From Rhabdornis inornatus (lineage: Eukaryota; Chordata; Aves; Passeriformes; Rhabdornithidae), in contig VWZS01007617.1 of assembly GCA_013397075.1 (NCBI GenBank), positions 88,381 to 152,380 on the forward strand: a stretch of 64,000 nucleotides of DNA. Reading direction: 5' to 3'. Both the position numbers and the translations under genes were made by a program. The notes beneath the pieces were generated by a model. That model searched no databases and was not told the DNA's origin. It worked only from the letters and a program-made list of their open reading frames with translations. This document shows positions 1-11,285 of the stretch, in pieces; position 1 is the first letter of the stretch, and every line of letters starts with the position of its first letter.

Positions 1-44
1 GGGATGGGATGGGATGGGATGGGATGGGATGGGATGGGATGGGA
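1..44. repeat. GGGAT pentamer run, cut by window edge
   Basis: Eight perfect GGGAT units plus a partial one begin at the first base, so the true array extends outside the window. Evenly spaced GGG triplets with AT loops could form a G-quadruplex. It is not the TTAGGG telomere repeat. Confidence 0.95.
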
Positions 45-740
45 ATCACCCCAGCGTTTGTCCCCAGTGTGATCCCGTTGCCTCACAGCCATCAATGTGT
101 GATCCCTCAATCCCAGAGATTTCTGGATGCAGTGGTGTCACCCCCACATTTAACACATGCTGATGGGCAGAGCCACCTTTGGCCGGCACTCCGGACAGCG
201 CCAAAGCTCCTGGGGCTGTGCCCTGTCCCTGCCCCGCTCCCTGTGCCCCACAGCTCACCCCAAACCCAGGGGGGAGCAGGGACATGGGCCAGCAGGGTGG
301 CTGTGCTGTGGGGCCAGCAGGGTGGCTGTGCTGTGAGCCCAGCACTGAGCCCAGCCGGGATTATCCTTGACTCGACTTTGCTGATCTCTCTGCATTCTGC
401 TCCGTGGATGTCCTTCCAAACTGCAGCTCCTGCTTTTTCGCTCTGATTCCTGAACTCCATTATCCACTCTCCCCAGTGTCCAAGCCAGTTTTGGTTCATT
501 TGCTTCACACTTATCTTTTTCCAAACCTGTTTGTGTTTTCAGTTTAACTCATTTAACTTTTGTTTTCCTGCCTCTCTTGCCACCGTTTCCCATCTCTCCC
601 CACGATTATGTGTTATAGCTGATAATTCATGCTCGGGGGATAAAAAAAAAAAACAGATTTTGTTCCAAACCTGCCTGGCTGTTCAGCAAAGCCATCTCCT
701 CCCAACACTGCAGGTACAGCTCCTGGAGAACCACCTGGAA
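45..740. other. Low-copy DNA, no gene seen
   Basis: No exon or known repeat is recognisable. The only internal structure is a 25 bp unit present twice in tandem at 286-335 (GGGCCAGCAGGGTGGCTGTG...). Confidence 0.5.
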
Positions 741-1235
741 TTCTGCCCCTGTGCCCTGGGATTTCCAGCACAGGAGGGACCTGGAGCTGCTGGAGCCAGC
801 CCAGAGCAGGCACCAAATGATCAGAGATGGAGCAGCTCTGCTGGCAGGGAAGGCTGGGACAGCTGGGATTGTTCACCTGGCCAGGAGAGGTTTGGGGTCA
901 CCTCACTGTGGCCTCACAGCACCTGAAGGAGCCACAGGAAAAAGATGGAGAGGGACTGGGGACAAGGCATGGAGGGACAGGACACAGGGAATGGCTCCCA
1001 CTGCCAGAGGGCAGGGCTGGATGGGATTTTGGGCAGGAATTGTTCCCTGGCAGGGTGGGGATGGAATTCCCAGATTTGCTGTGGCTGCCCCTGGATCCCT
1101 GGCAGTGCCCAAGGCCAGGTTGGACATTGGGCTTGGAGCAGCCTGGGACAGTGGGAGGTGTCCCTGCCATGGCAGGGGTGGCACTGGGTGGGATTTGGGA
1201 TCCCTCCCAACCCAAACCATGCCAGGATCCTGCCC
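741..1235 (+). mobile_element. CR1 LINE, 5'-truncated 3' portion
   Basis: This copy shows the family landmarks in order: CCTGGAGCTGCTGG near 780, GGGATTGTTCACCTGG near 865, GACAGGACACAGGGAATGG near 980, GGAATTGTTCCCTGG near 1037, CTGGCAGTGCCCAAGG near 1098, GGAGCAGCCTGGGACAGTGG near 1136, TGTCCCTGCCATGGCAGGG near 1158 and CCAACCCAAACCAT near 1207. CR1 is the main avian non-LTR retrotransposon; copies are usually short because reverse transcription stops early. The reverse-transcriptase frame is absent, so this is a dead fragment. It is about 99% identical by eye to the copy at 24551-25000. Confidence 0.9.
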
Positions 1236-2564
1236 CAGGTTTGCCCAGAGCACCCTCCAGGTGATGAGGGACTGGGGAGCCCCTTTCCCCCATCCCAGCC
1301 CCTGCTGAGGAGCTGTGGGAAGTGTCCCCAAACAGGGCTGACAGAGCCCTGGCTGGTGGAGGGCAGGTAGAAATGTCTCATTGCCCAGGTTCATGGAGCA
1401 GCCATGCCCTCATCCCTGTGTGTAATCAACATTTCCAACGGCTCCTGCTCCCCTCATCTCCTGATGGAAGGGGAAGCATTCAATTAGCAAACAGAGGCTC
1501 TAAAAGGGTGATTAACCAGAGCTCAGGAAATAATAAACCCGTTTAACGAGCGAGGGCTTTCTCAGCTGCCATTTCAGCTGCTTTTGCTCTTTGCCAGCAG
1601 GAGAGCTGCAGTGAGGGAACATCTCCGTGCTGTGTTACCGGGCACCTCTGGGACCATTCCAAAGCCGGTCCTGGATATTCTCCATCCCTGCTGGGCTCCT
1701 GGCTGGGGAATGGGGAGTGCCAAAGCACAGGATGCTGAGGATGAGTTCCCAGCTGGTGCAGGAGGAAGATGGAATTTCCCTCTGGGCTCCCTTCCTGCAG
1801 GGCTGTTTTGTCCTGGCTGCTGCTTTGTCCCACCTTGGTCCCACCAAGGTGACAGAGAGAGGTGGGGGTGACAGAGCTAAGCCTGGGCAGGCTTGAGAAG
1901 AGGTTTACACCCCCCAGCCCGCAGCCACTGCTCTGCAGAGCCACATCACAGGAAATTGGATTTTGTTATCACCAAAAAGTCTCATTTCTGCAAGGAAGTG
2001 CCACGGTAAAAGTTTCTTTTTAGCAGGAGAAAATATTCTTCCCCGATTGAGTGTGTGGCTAAGCCAAGCCCAGGAAGGGGAGCAGATTGTGTTCCATGGA
2101 AGTAATTTCTTTAATCTTGTGGCTGCTTGAAGGCTCCAATGTGTGTTGTGAGGATCACAGGGAGCTGCTTTATTACTGCTGGGATTGCTGATCTGCCCGG
2201 GCTCAGGCACTGCTTAATGGAAATCCCTGTGCCTCTTCCTGGAGATCACATCTCCCTCATTAATCTTTTAATGTGCTTCAGTGAGAAAAGAGAACAAGGC
2301 TGGGCTTTTTCCTTTTGTAGCAGAGTGTTTGGGATTTGTGTTCTGCCCTTTCCACGCACTGGCACTGCTCCTTCCTCTGCTGCTTCCCAGAGCTCCAGCA
2401 GTTTTCCAGGGCATCAAAGCAGGAAAAAAAACCTCTCTGTTGGAGTCCCCAGCTGCACAGAGGGCTCTGTCCCAGCCTGGCTCCAGGAATTCAGCATTCC
2501 CAGGGTGGGAGCCAGCTTCACCTGGCTCAGTGCTCCTGGACAGTTTGAGGATGCTCCAAACCCA
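1236..2564. other. Low-copy DNA, no gene seen
   Basis: No repeat or exon is recognised. The AT-richer part at about 1420-1560 (TTAGCAAACAGAGG, GATTAACCAGAGC) looks unlike the GC-rich surroundings, but nothing assigns it a role. Confidence 0.4.
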
Positions 2565-2640
2565 TCCAGCCTGGCCCTGGACATTCCCAGGGATCCAGGG
2601 GCAGCCACAGCTGTCTGGGCACCCTGTGCCAGTGTTTAGA
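2565..2640 (-). mobile_element. CR1 fragment
   Basis: The plus strand reads CCAGCCTGGCCCTGGACATT followed by a GATCCAGGGGCAGCCACAG match, the reverse complement of the CR1 tail near the GTGCCCAAGG landmark. About 75 bp remain and both ends are degraded. Confidence 0.7.
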
Positions 2641-3063
2641 CCAACATCTAAATGAATGAGCTGTTGTTATTTAACCCTTGTGGTTGGAAAGCAGGAGAAG
2701 CTCTGCTGCTCCCCTGGGAATGCAGGAGCTGGAAAATCAGGGAGAAGCATCAGCCCAGGGAAAGCAAAGTGCAGGAACCAGGGTGGGAATCGATCTTCCC
2801 AATCATTCAATTGATCAGCAGAGCCACAGTCCCTAATTCCAACCAAGGCAAGTCATTATTGAAAGAAAGTCATTAATTGAGGGAAGGTTTTTATTGACTG
2901 TGCTGCTGGGCTGCTCTTGCAGACATTGGGGGCTGCTGGTTTGTGTGGGAGAGGAAGGAAATTTATGGGATGTCCCTGGAAGGAGTCGTGAGGATGGAGC
3001 AGGTCCCAGCTGAGCGTGGAAACTCCCAAATTTGGTTTAAAATTTGAAATGTTTAAAAACTAG
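2641..3063. other. Low-copy DNA, no gene seen
   Basis: Nothing is recognised. A near-direct repeat of AAGTCATTATTGAAAG / AAGTCATTAATTGAGG lies at 2850-2882. Confidence 0.4.
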
Positions 3064-3190
3064 AGTCCCAGGCCAGGCTGGATGGGGCTGGGAGCAGCCT
3101 GGGATGGTGGGAGGGGTCCCTGCCATGGCAGGGGTGGCACTGGGTGGCTTCGATGTCCCTTCCAGCCCAAACCAGGCTGGAATTCTGTTT
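3064..3190 (+). mobile_element. CR1 3' tail fragment
   Basis: The copy retains GGCCAGGCTGGATGGGGCTG, GGAGCAGCCTGGGATGGTGG, the CCTGCCATGGCAGGGGTGG block and a CTTCCAGCCCAAACCAGGCT end. Only the terminal ~125 bp of the element survive. Confidence 0.85.
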
Positions 3191-3754
3191 CTGGATCACT
3201 GCCCAGGGTGCCCAAAGCCCATGGAGCTGATGGAAAAGGGCAGTGTGAGGCTGCAGGAGGGACAGAGTCCTGCCCTGCTCCATCCTGCCCTCCTTCCAGC
3301 ACGGGGCATTCCCGGCTGGCTGCTCCTGCTGGGATTGGGATCCATGTTTTACAGTGGCTAGGAAATATTTTGTACTTTTGCCACTGGAGAGGCCTTTGCA
3401 GCCCCTCCAGCCTGGCCAGGTGACACAGAGCACCCGGGGAATCTGTCCTGCCCACGCCCACAGCTCCACACACAAAGTGCTGGGGGAATGAACCATTTTC
3501 TCCTTTGTGAATAAAGGGAATGAGAGGCTGGAATAAGCTCTTCTCTCAGCGCAGCTTCATCTCTCTGGGCTTTTCTGCTGCTGGGCTTTGTTATTAAGGC
3601 TGAGTTCATTCCCTAATTGCCAGCTCTGCCTCCAATCCTGTTTTGGTGCAGCTGATGGAGAGCAGCGAGTGCTGCTGTGTGTGTGCAGCCCCAGAGCTGG
3701 GCTGTGCTGGCAGCAAAGGGGGGAGCGGGCTGCTCAGTCTGGGACCTCCCTGGG
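3191..3754. other. Low-copy DNA, no gene seen
   Basis: This is GC-moderate sequence between a CR1 tail and the first minisatellite cluster. No exon, RNA or repeat is recognised. Confidence 0.4.
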
Positions 3755-4080
3755 ACCCCAAATCCTTGTTCTGTGGGATCCCAAATCCTTGTGCTGTGGG
3801 ACCCCAAATCCTTGTTCTGTGGGATCCCAAATCCTTGTGCTGTGGGACCCCAAATCCTTGTTCTGTGGGATCCCAAATCCTTGTGCTGTGGGATCCCAAA
3901 TCCTTGTTCTGTGGGATCCCAAATCCTTGTTCTGTGGGAGCCCAAATGCTTGTTCTGTGGGAGCCCAAATCCTTGTGCTGTGGGAAGCAGTGGGATCCTA
4001 AATCCCTGTTCTGTAGGAAGCAGTGGGATCCCAAACCCTTGTTCCCATGGGAAGCAGTGGGATGCCAAACCTACCCAGGG
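3755..4080. repeat. 23 bp minisatellite
   Basis: The unit CCAAATCCTTGTTCTGTGGG plus ATC repeats every 23 bp, alternating between TTGTTCTG and TTGTGCTG forms and between GGGATCC and GGGACCC ends. About ten units keep register to ~3980, then longer variants containing GGAAGCAGTGGGATCC continue to 4080. Open frames on both strands here (264, 224 and 142 codons) follow from 23 not being divisible by three in a stop-poor unit. Confidence 0.95.
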
Positions 4081-4210
4081 CAGGTCTGTGTGACCCCAAA
4101 CCCACCAGGGTTTGTCTGTGTGACCCCAAACCCAGCCAGGGCTGGACTGTGTGACCCCAAAACTGCCAGGGTTTGTCTGTGTGACCCCAAACCCAGCCAG
4201 GACTCCTCTG
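4081..4210. repeat. 30 bp minisatellite, four units
   Basis: GTGTGACCCCAAACCCA recurs at 4088, 4118, 4149 and 4179. The array abuts the 23 bp array and shares its CCCCAAA core, so the two may have a common origin. Confidence 0.9.
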
Positions 4211-4304
4211 TCCTGGGATCTCTCCAGCAGGGATCTCTCACCACAATCAGGAGACAAATGAGCAGGGCTGGGAATGGCAGGGCAGGCACCGAGCTGATCA
4301 CCAC

Positions 4305-4815
4305 AAATATTCCATAGTGTGGAATGTATTGATATTCCATAGTGTGGAACATACCAATATTCCATAGTGTGGAACATAGCAATGTTCCATAGTGTGGAAT
4401 GTATCAATATTCCATAGTGTGGAATGTATCAATATTCCATAGTGTGGAATGTATCCATGTTCCATAGTGTGGAATATATCGATATTCCATGGTGTGGAAT
4501 ATATCAATATTCCATAGTGTGGAACACATCAATATTCCATAGTGTGGAACATACCAATATTCCATAGTGTGGAACATATTGATATTCCATAGTGTGGAAC
4601 ATACCAATATTCCATAGTGTGGAATGTATCAATATTCCATAGTGTGGAATGTATCGATATTCCATAGTGTGGAATATATCAATATTCCATAGTGTGGAAT
4701 GTATCAATATTCCATAGTGTGGAATATATCAATATTCCATAGTGTGGAATGTATCAATATTCCATAGTGTGGAATGTATCCATGTTCCATAGTGTGGAAT
4801 ATATCGATATTCCAC
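4305..4815. repeat. 25 bp minisatellite with hairpin unit
   Basis: The unit AATATTCCATAGTGTGGAAT plus GTATC repeats 21 times. ATTCCA occurs exactly every 25 bp from 4309 to 4809, with no slippage. Each unit holds ATTCCA-TAGTG-TGGAAT, a 6 bp stem with a 5-nt loop. Variation is mainly at the GTATC/ATATC/ACATA positions. Confidence 0.97.
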
Positions 4816-5384
4816 AGAGTGCTCGTGTGTTAGGGGGTTAGCTCTCTGAGTGGCACTGGTATCATAGACAGAAATGTGTCTTTTTTAAGATAGGAAAGAC
4901 ACAACTTTGTTTTAATAGACTTTGTTTAAATATACTCAGGATATTAAGAACAAAACACGGTTTATTGGTTTAGAGACACTAACACTACTTTCTCAGGTTT
5001 TTTTCCATGTATTTAGGAGGAGTTTATCTTTGATTTTATTTTTTTTTTTATGTTTACATTAGAGGAAAGTGGCTAGCTTTGGGAAAGAACCTGGGCTGAG
5101 CTTGACAAAGTTGGACTGGAAAAATCCTCCTAAGAGGTTTTCCTGTGCCTGACAGTCACACTTCAGAGCAGGGCTTCCTCCAGAGTGGGGCTGGGAATGA
5201 AATCATTTATTCCCCTGCCTGTAATGGGGAGAAAAATGACATCTTAAGGCAAATGGAATAAATAGCAGAATGTAATTGAATGATGTTAACTCATTCTAAT
5301 TCATGCACTGGCAGTCTGGGGCACTGCTTTGGATTCCACCTTCTTTTGGCTGGAAGGGAATTGTTTTCCAAGGAAGGGATGAAG
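4816..5384. other. AT-rich DNA, possible ERV remnant
   Basis: 4816-5060 contains CGTGTGTTAGGGGGTTAGC, long T runs and TTTATTGGTTTAGAGACACT. Read on the minus strand this gives an AATAAA with nearby TG/CA-like ends, reminiscent of an LTR or ERV leader, but I could not match it to another element in the window. The rest is unassigned. Confidence 0.3.
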
Positions 5385-5500
5385 GGGTCTGTGGCAGGAT
5401 CCTGCCAGGAATCTCCCCATGGAAAGGTGCTCAGGGGCTGCCCAGGGAGGGTTGGGGTGCCCATCCCTGGAGGTGTCCCAGGAATGAGCTGAACTTTCCT
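5385..5500 (+). mobile_element. CR1 fragment, second subtype
   Basis: CTCCCCATGGAAAGGTGCTC, GGGAGGGTTGGGGTGCCCAT and CCTGGAGGTGTCCCAGGAAT follow the order seen at 22905-23125. This subtype differs from the 741-type copies by its CCCATGGAAAGGGTGGGCAG block. Confidence 0.75.
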
Positions 5501-6429
5501 GGCCCCTCGGTGGCTGGGGAAGGTGTGGCAGAAGCTGCTGACAGCTCTCAGGTAAAATCTGATCCAAGCAGAACCTTTTGGTTATTCTTTCCACCCTGTG
5601 ATGCTCCTGGGAACACTTCCCTGCACAGGGAGCTCCTAAACCTGCTGGGTTTAGGTGCAAGCTCTTCTTGGCACACACATTTCCAGTGGCCTGACTGCTA
5701 CATTGCTGTGGTGATCTCCTCTGATCATCACTCAGCTGTGGTGAGGAAAAGCCTCTTAGCTGGGATTAGTCCTTCCAAACCCAATTAGTTAATCCTGGAA
5801 TTAGACTGTGGCTCCACAGTCCGTGGGCTCTGTTTGCTGTAACCCAGCCCAGCAGGCTGGGATATTCCCAGGGATGCTTTCATATCACTGATTTGGTTGA
5901 TCTCGTGTGATTTGTGTTGATCTCCCTGCTCCAAAGCATCCCTGGGACCAGGCCAGGCACACTCCCAGCGAGGGAGGGGCTGCAGGCAGGAGGTCCCATC
6001 CCCTGTGGGCTCCCCTGGGCTCTGGCAGCTCCTTTTCCATGGATATCTCACTGCAGGATGCTGCTTTGCTTCATGGAAGGCTTTGTTGTCAGTGGAAGTC
6101 AGAAGGAAAATTGGTTCTGAGTTAGGGATTGATATTTTATACCCAGCAAGAGAGATCAAGTATCGGGTTTGATGCCTCTTGCTCATCTCTTTGTAATTCC
6201 ATGGATCTCTACAGGATCCCCTCTGATTTATTTCCTCTTGAACAGAGCTATCCCATCTTTTGGATTTTTCATCTCCTGCCTGACCCTGGCAGCTTTCTGC
6301 CTGCCCAGCTCTTGTGAGGCAGTGAGGAACACTCAGTGCATTCTCCAGGTATATCCAATCACTCTGATTTAAATTATACAAATTTAGGCTGGGACAAAGA
6401 TTCTGCACCAGGTCAGAGGCAACCCTTGG
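5501..6429. other. Low-copy DNA, no gene seen
   Basis: No repeat family or exon is recognised across this stretch. Open frames here are short and without recognisable motifs. Confidence 0.4.
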
Positions 6430-6590
6430 TGTCTGGGAGAGCTGGGAATGTTCACCTGGACAGGAGAAGGATCCAGGGAGAGCTCAGAGCCCTTCCAGAG
6501 CCTAAAGGGGCTCCAGGAGAGCTGGAGAGGGACTGGGGACAAGGCATGGAGGGACAGGACACAGGGAATGGCTTCCATTCCCCAGCATGG
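6430..6590 (+). mobile_element. CR1 fragment, 3' tail missing
   Basis: GAGCTGGGAATGTTCACCTG, GATCCAGGGAGAGCTCAGAG and GGACAGGACACAGGGAATGG are kept. The copy ends just after that block and lacks the GTGCCCAAGG and final tail, so it is broken on both sides. Confidence 0.8.
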
Positions 6591-7075
6591 GCCCCAGAGC
6601 ATCCATTTAATGGGAGACATGAGAAAAAAAGCCAAGCAACTCTTTAATTACCCTTGGGGCGCTTCTGATTCCCCATTCCTGTTCTGTGGGATATTCCTGC
6701 TCTCTTCCCAGCCACTGGCATTCCACTCGAGGATAACTCAGGATTATTCATGCAGCCATTGGTGGCTCATCTGAGGATTTATCTTGTTTCCCAAAGAGCA
6801 GAGCTCAGCCTTGTGAGTCACATCAGTGTCACTGCCCAGACAGAGCAGGATTAATGGGTGTTTTCCTTGAAAATATGATCTTTGGGAAAGGAAATTCTTC
6901 ATGCATTTCATTTTTATTACCCTTGCCACGGCAGCATTGAGCTGCGAGGAGGGTTCTGAGGAGGAGGAATTTGGAGCTGGAAACAGATCTGTGGGGTGCA
7001 GGTGAGTTTATGGGGCTGCACCAGGTGTTCATTCCTTCTGGAAATACAGAATTGCCCGGAAAATTCTAGAAGGGA
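6591..7075. other. Low-copy DNA, no gene seen
   Basis: Nothing is recognised in this unique-looking stretch. Confidence 0.35.
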
Positions 7076-7165
7076 ATCATAGAACAACGGGATGCTTGGG
7101 TTGGAAAAGACCTTCAGGATGCTGAGGGGGCTGGAGCTGCTCAGCCTGGAGAGGAGATAAACGAC
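7076..7165 (-). mobile_element. CR1 3' end fragment
   Basis: AATCATAGAACAACGGGATG followed by GGTTGGAAAAGACCTTCAGG is the reversed CR1 3' terminus. From about 7120 the text (GGGGCTGGAGCTGCTCAGCC) looks like a plus-strand CR1 body piece, so two small fragments may be joined here. Confidence 0.7.
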
Positions 7166-7179
7166 AGGGGACCTCAGCC

Positions 7180-7640
7180 CTGGGTGTCCCTGAGTGTCCC
7201 TGAGTGTCTCTGAGTGTGTCCCTGAGTGTCCCTGTCTGTCCCTGAGTGCCCCTCAGTGTCCCTGTGTGTCTCTGAGTGTCCCGGAGTGTCCCTGGGTGTC
7301 CCTGGGTGTCCATGAGTGTCCCTGGATGTCCCTGGATGTCACTGGGTGTCCCTGGCTGTCCCTGGGTGTCTCTATCTGTCCCTGGGTGTCTCTGTGTGTC
7401 CCTGAGTGTCCCTGAGTGTCCCTGAATGTCCCTGGGTGTCCCTGGGTGTTTCTGGGTGTCCCTGACTCTCCCTGTCTGTCCCTGTCTGTCCCTGTCTGTC
7501 CCTGAGTGTCCCTGAGTGTCCCTGGGTGTCCCTGGCTGTCCCTGTGTGTCCCTGTGTGTCCCTGGGTGTCCCTGGCTGTCTCTGGGTGTCCCTGGGTGTC
7601 CCTGGTGTGTCCCTGAGTGTCCCTGAGTGTCCCTGTGTGC
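7180..7640. repeat. 10 bp minisatellite (GTCCCTGAGT)
   Basis: About 45 units of GTCCCTGAGT/GTCCCTGGGT/GTCCCTGTCT occur with few indels. Because the unit is stop-poor, frames of up to 309 codons run through it on the minus strand (a GTxRDTQGH-type repeat). These are not credible proteins. Confidence 0.95.
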
Positions 7641-9175
7641 AGGCAGGGGCTGATTCCAGGACCTGTCCCTGCACAGGAGGCAGAACTCCTGCCCTGGGCA
7701 GTGCCAGCCCTGATCCCCCGGGGCTGGACTCTCCTCCCTGGGGACATTCCAGAGCCCTCTGCACACAATCCTGGGGAGGCCCTGTCCCCTGGGCTGCCTC
7801 CCTGGGATCCCTTCCGGCCTGACCCAGCCTGGCATCCTGGGACCATCGGGTCCAGCCTGGTGGCTTTGTCCCCAAGGAGGAGCCCCCACCATCCCCTCCG
7901 GGCTGGTGCCAGCCTGAGCCCTGCCCTGCCCTGCCCTCACTGCTGGGAGGTGCCACCCCAACCCACGGCCCCCAGCCCACGCTTTTGGGGCAGTTTTGGT
8001 GCCCAAAGAGAGGCTGTGCCAGCCTGGTTCTCACACAGCCCTTCACAGTGTCATTTGTAGCACGAGGGCAGCGGAAAGCTCAGGCACTGAGCTCTGGGCT
8101 CTGCCAGGTTCCCAAACTCATCAACACCAGCATCCAATAATGCCTTCATTCAGGAAAACTAATTTCCCCAGCCATTAAGCAGTGTTTAGCAAATTAGCTC
8201 AAATTTCTTTTTCCAAACTTGGAATTAAATTTGCTGTACATCTCGGTCACGGTGTGGTTTCCCTTCTCTCCAGAACCAAATTTCAGCTGTGCTGCCTCCC
8301 TGCACCCCAGGGCTGGAGTTCGGCAGTGCCCGGCTGCTCCTCTCTATGGACTCCCCAGACAATTCCCATTTAGCAACTGGGCTGTCCTGGGAGTGACCCC
8401 AGCTCTGTGTGGAGCAGAATTCTGTATCCCAGAGCTGCTGCCTGAGCCAGTGCTCAGGTTTCTGACCAGGTTTTGTGATCATTGTGACGTGTGCTCGAAC
8501 GAAAGCTTTTCCTGCTGCAGGTGGGAGCAGAATTATGGATGGTCAGGGCTGGACCTGCTGCCAGGAGCTCTGTGCTGCCCCTGGCACACCCTGAGCAGGA
8601 ATTCAGCTGCTCTGTGCAGGAACACGTGAGCCTCACCACCAGAACAAGAGGAATGACTTGAACTTTAAAATTTCCGAGATTAATCCGTGTTGCTCGTAAA
8701 TTTTCTGGGTTCCTCCACACAGCAGGCAGAAGGGATAAATGCTGCTTTTTCCTTTTCCATCCTTCCTGCTTCGAGGGGTTCTTTTGCTGCCTGCCCAGGC
8801 TGAGTTTCCCATGGATGGCAGAGTTTATTCCTGACCGGAATTGATGGAATTCCCACTGCTCACCCGGGGGTGGGCAGGACAGGCAGGATTGGGATGGAGA
8901 AGATGGAAAAGGAGCTGTCCCCTTCTGCTGCTGTCTCTGAGCGTTTCCCCAGCCAGACAATGTTCAGGATGCAGAAAGATGACAGATCCCATTTTCTGTC
9001 CATCCCGAAGGACAATGGCAGGTGAAAGCTGGCCCAGCAGTGCGAGGTGAGGCTCCCCCTTGCTGGTGCAACATTTAGAATTTGAGATTTTCTCTGCTGA
9101 CCCCCAGGAGAACTCTGCATTTAACCTGAGCCTGTGGAGAAGGCTTCCAAAATTGAATAATAAAACTGGGATTAT
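7641..9175. other. Low-copy DNA, no gene seen
   Basis: The first 400 bp are GC-rich, later parts balanced. No CR1, LTR or exon signature is recognised in about 1.5 kb. Confidence 0.4.
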
Positions 9176-9660
9176 GGGTGTGTGGTTTGAATAGAAGTGT
9201 GTAGTATCACATGCTGGAAGACTTAGAGTTTAAGGTTTTAAAATATAGTAATATATTTTAAAAATATAGTTAAATATAGTATAGTATATGGTATATAGTA
9301 TACTTTTACTATAGTAAAATATAATAATATATCCATAGCAAGATGGAGGTTTTAGGGCAAAGGTTTGTCCTTCTTCTTCATCTTTTTCTTCGTGGGTCTA
9401 GGTGGTGTTTTGTAATTGGATAGAAAATTCCACATTGTGGGCCATGGGTGGTTGGTTACTGGGTTAAAAGTGAAAATAATTTAGGTGCCATTTCTTAATT
9501 GGACAGTTTATCCTTAAAAAGCTTTCTGGAAAAAGAGATAGGGCTCCATTTTTAACTTGTTAGCTTGAAGTGCTGTAGAACTCAGAGTTTGTTAGAATAT
9601 AATATAGATAAGAATTAATAAACGTCTGAGTCCAAACAAGAGATACTGTAGAAAAAAAAA
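9176..9660 (+). mobile_element. Solo LTR of an avian ERV
   Basis: The 3' half (9455-9655) aligns by eye with the reverse complement of 30710-30930 and, more weakly, with the LTR at 32753-33336. Shared blocks include TAATTTAGGTGCCATTTCTT, AATTGGACAGTTTATCC, GCTTGAAGTGCTGTAGAACT and a polyadenylation signal AATAAA at 9617-9622 followed by CGTCTGAGTCCAAACAAGAG. No gag, pol or env sequence is next to it. The 5' limit is uncertain because 9230-9330 is a TATAGTAAAATA-type low-complexity run. Confidence 0.7.
9230..9335. repeat. AT-rich TATAGTA low-complexity run
   Basis: Degenerate repeats of ATATAGTA/AAATATAGT occur inside the probable LTR. Confidence 0.85.
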
Positions 9661-10929
9661 ATCTAGCAAAAAAAACCCAAAAAAACCACAAAAAACCACA
9701 AATGGCACAGAATCACCACCCTGTTATTCCAGAGCTGCCAGTGCAGGTATCTCCCAGCCAGGGATAATAACAGGAAAAAGAAATATTAAATCTTTCCAAA
9801 TTAGCTGAACCCAACATTCCCAGCAGCATCAAAACATGCTCCCTTCAAAAAACAGGAATGTTTCACTTTAGTCCAAGGGGATGAGAGGGAATGGGAATGA
9901 AATGGAAAATTATTGATCACCAGAATTTCCCTCAGAGCCTGAGAGTGAAATATTCCACGCTCATGTTCCCATCAGAGAGGGAAAGTCAGGGGTTTAACCT
10001 GGCCAGAAGCAGGCCCAGGTTGAGCTGCACTTTGATCCAGGATTTCTTTTGAAGATCCACTGCTTGCTTGGAGAATATCAGATGGAATAAATAACAAGAG
10101 CAGGAGCTGAAAGATAAATGGCAGAGGATGCAGAGGCTGAAATTGGGAGGAGAGGAACAACGGGATGGATGCCAGGAGCCACCAAGCATCTTCATCTGTC
10201 ACCAGGACAGTGCTGTGGCTTAACCTGCTCCTGGTGCCACTAATTACACACTAATTACACATTAACTGTGAGTATTAACCTGCTCCTGCCACCACTGATT
10301 GCACCCTGACCATCTCATGGAGTGTTTCATGGAACAGGATCTCACCAGGGTGGTCTCATGTCCTGGAGGAGGAGGATGGACCTTGGAGAAGGTAACTTGA
10401 GAGGAATCTGGGAATATTTTCTTCAGGACAAGCCTCTGAGATTCCCTGTATGGGTTCCCCTGGAAAAGGAGAGCTGCAGGAGCAGAAGGACAGCCAGGAA
10501 TGTGAATTTTTATGGATCATACAACTCCCCCACTCCCCTCTTTAAGCAGATGAAAAAGCTGAATTGGTTTCTCTGGAAGGGAAAAGAGCTCAGGCTGGTT
10601 ACAGAGCAAACAACAAGAATTTGCTTTTCCCCTTTTATTTGGGAGAACTCGATCCAAACGTTACAGGAGCACTTTAAATTCCTGTTTATTCTGCTCTGTG
10701 CTGCTGTTTTGTCAGGCTTCCAAAGCACAGCCCCTGCTAAATGAGGCCTCAATAACTGGAGGTGATGCTGGGGGAGGCTGGGCAGGGATTGCTGCTCATC
10801 CCATTGGCTCCAGCTGAGGAAATCCCAGAGCTCCTGGACACAAACTGGGAACAGCCCTGGCCAGGGGCTGGGCTGGCTCTGAGCTCAGGGATGGATGGAA
10901 CAGGAGGGGCCTTTGGGATGTGTGCCAGG
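9661..10929. other. Low-copy DNA, A-rich at left end
   Basis: 9645-9705 is A-rich with short CC interruptions. 10200-10270 has CTAATTACACACTAATTACA, a direct repeat of TAATTACACA that matches homeodomain-type cores. No exon is recognised. Confidence 0.4.
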
Positions 10930-11155
10930 ATCCCAAAATCCCAGAGTCCCGGGATCCCAGGATCCCAGGATCCCAGAACCCCAGAACCCCAGGATCCCAG
11001 GATCCCAGGATCCCAGAATCCCAGAATCCCAGGATCCCAGGATCCTGGAATCCCAGAGTCCCGGGATCCCAGGATCCTGGAATCCCAGAGTCCCAGAATC
11101 CCGGAACCCCGGGATCCCAGGATCCCAGAATCCCAGGATCCCAGGATCCCAGACT
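10930..11155. repeat. 8 bp minisatellite (GATCCCAG)
   Basis: About 27 units of GATCCCAG with AATCCCAG, AACCCCAG, GAGTCCCG and GATCCTGG variants. Three 8 bp units span eight codons, which explains the ILGSWDPG-type open frames on the minus strand. Confidence 0.95.
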
Positions 11156-11285
11156 GGCCCAAAGCCCCTCCCAGGCAGGGCCACCTCCCTGAGAGCAGCT
11201 GCCACCCTGCAGCTTTGACCCCGCCTGTCCCGCAGAGCTCCTGCTCCTCTGGACAGCCTGGAACCACGGCGGAGGTGACGGCACC
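11156..11285. other. Short spacer between two arrays
   Basis: This is GC-rich sequence without recognised features, ending where the GTGACA array begins. Confidence 0.4.

Noticed and set aside
1..44. Telomere repeat
   Set aside because: The unit is GGGAT, not TTAGGG, and the array is interstitial as far as visible.
7077..8006. 309-codon minus-strand frame rich in GTxRDTQGH
   Set aside because: It is the translation of the 10 bp GTCCCTGAGT array plus flanking DNA.
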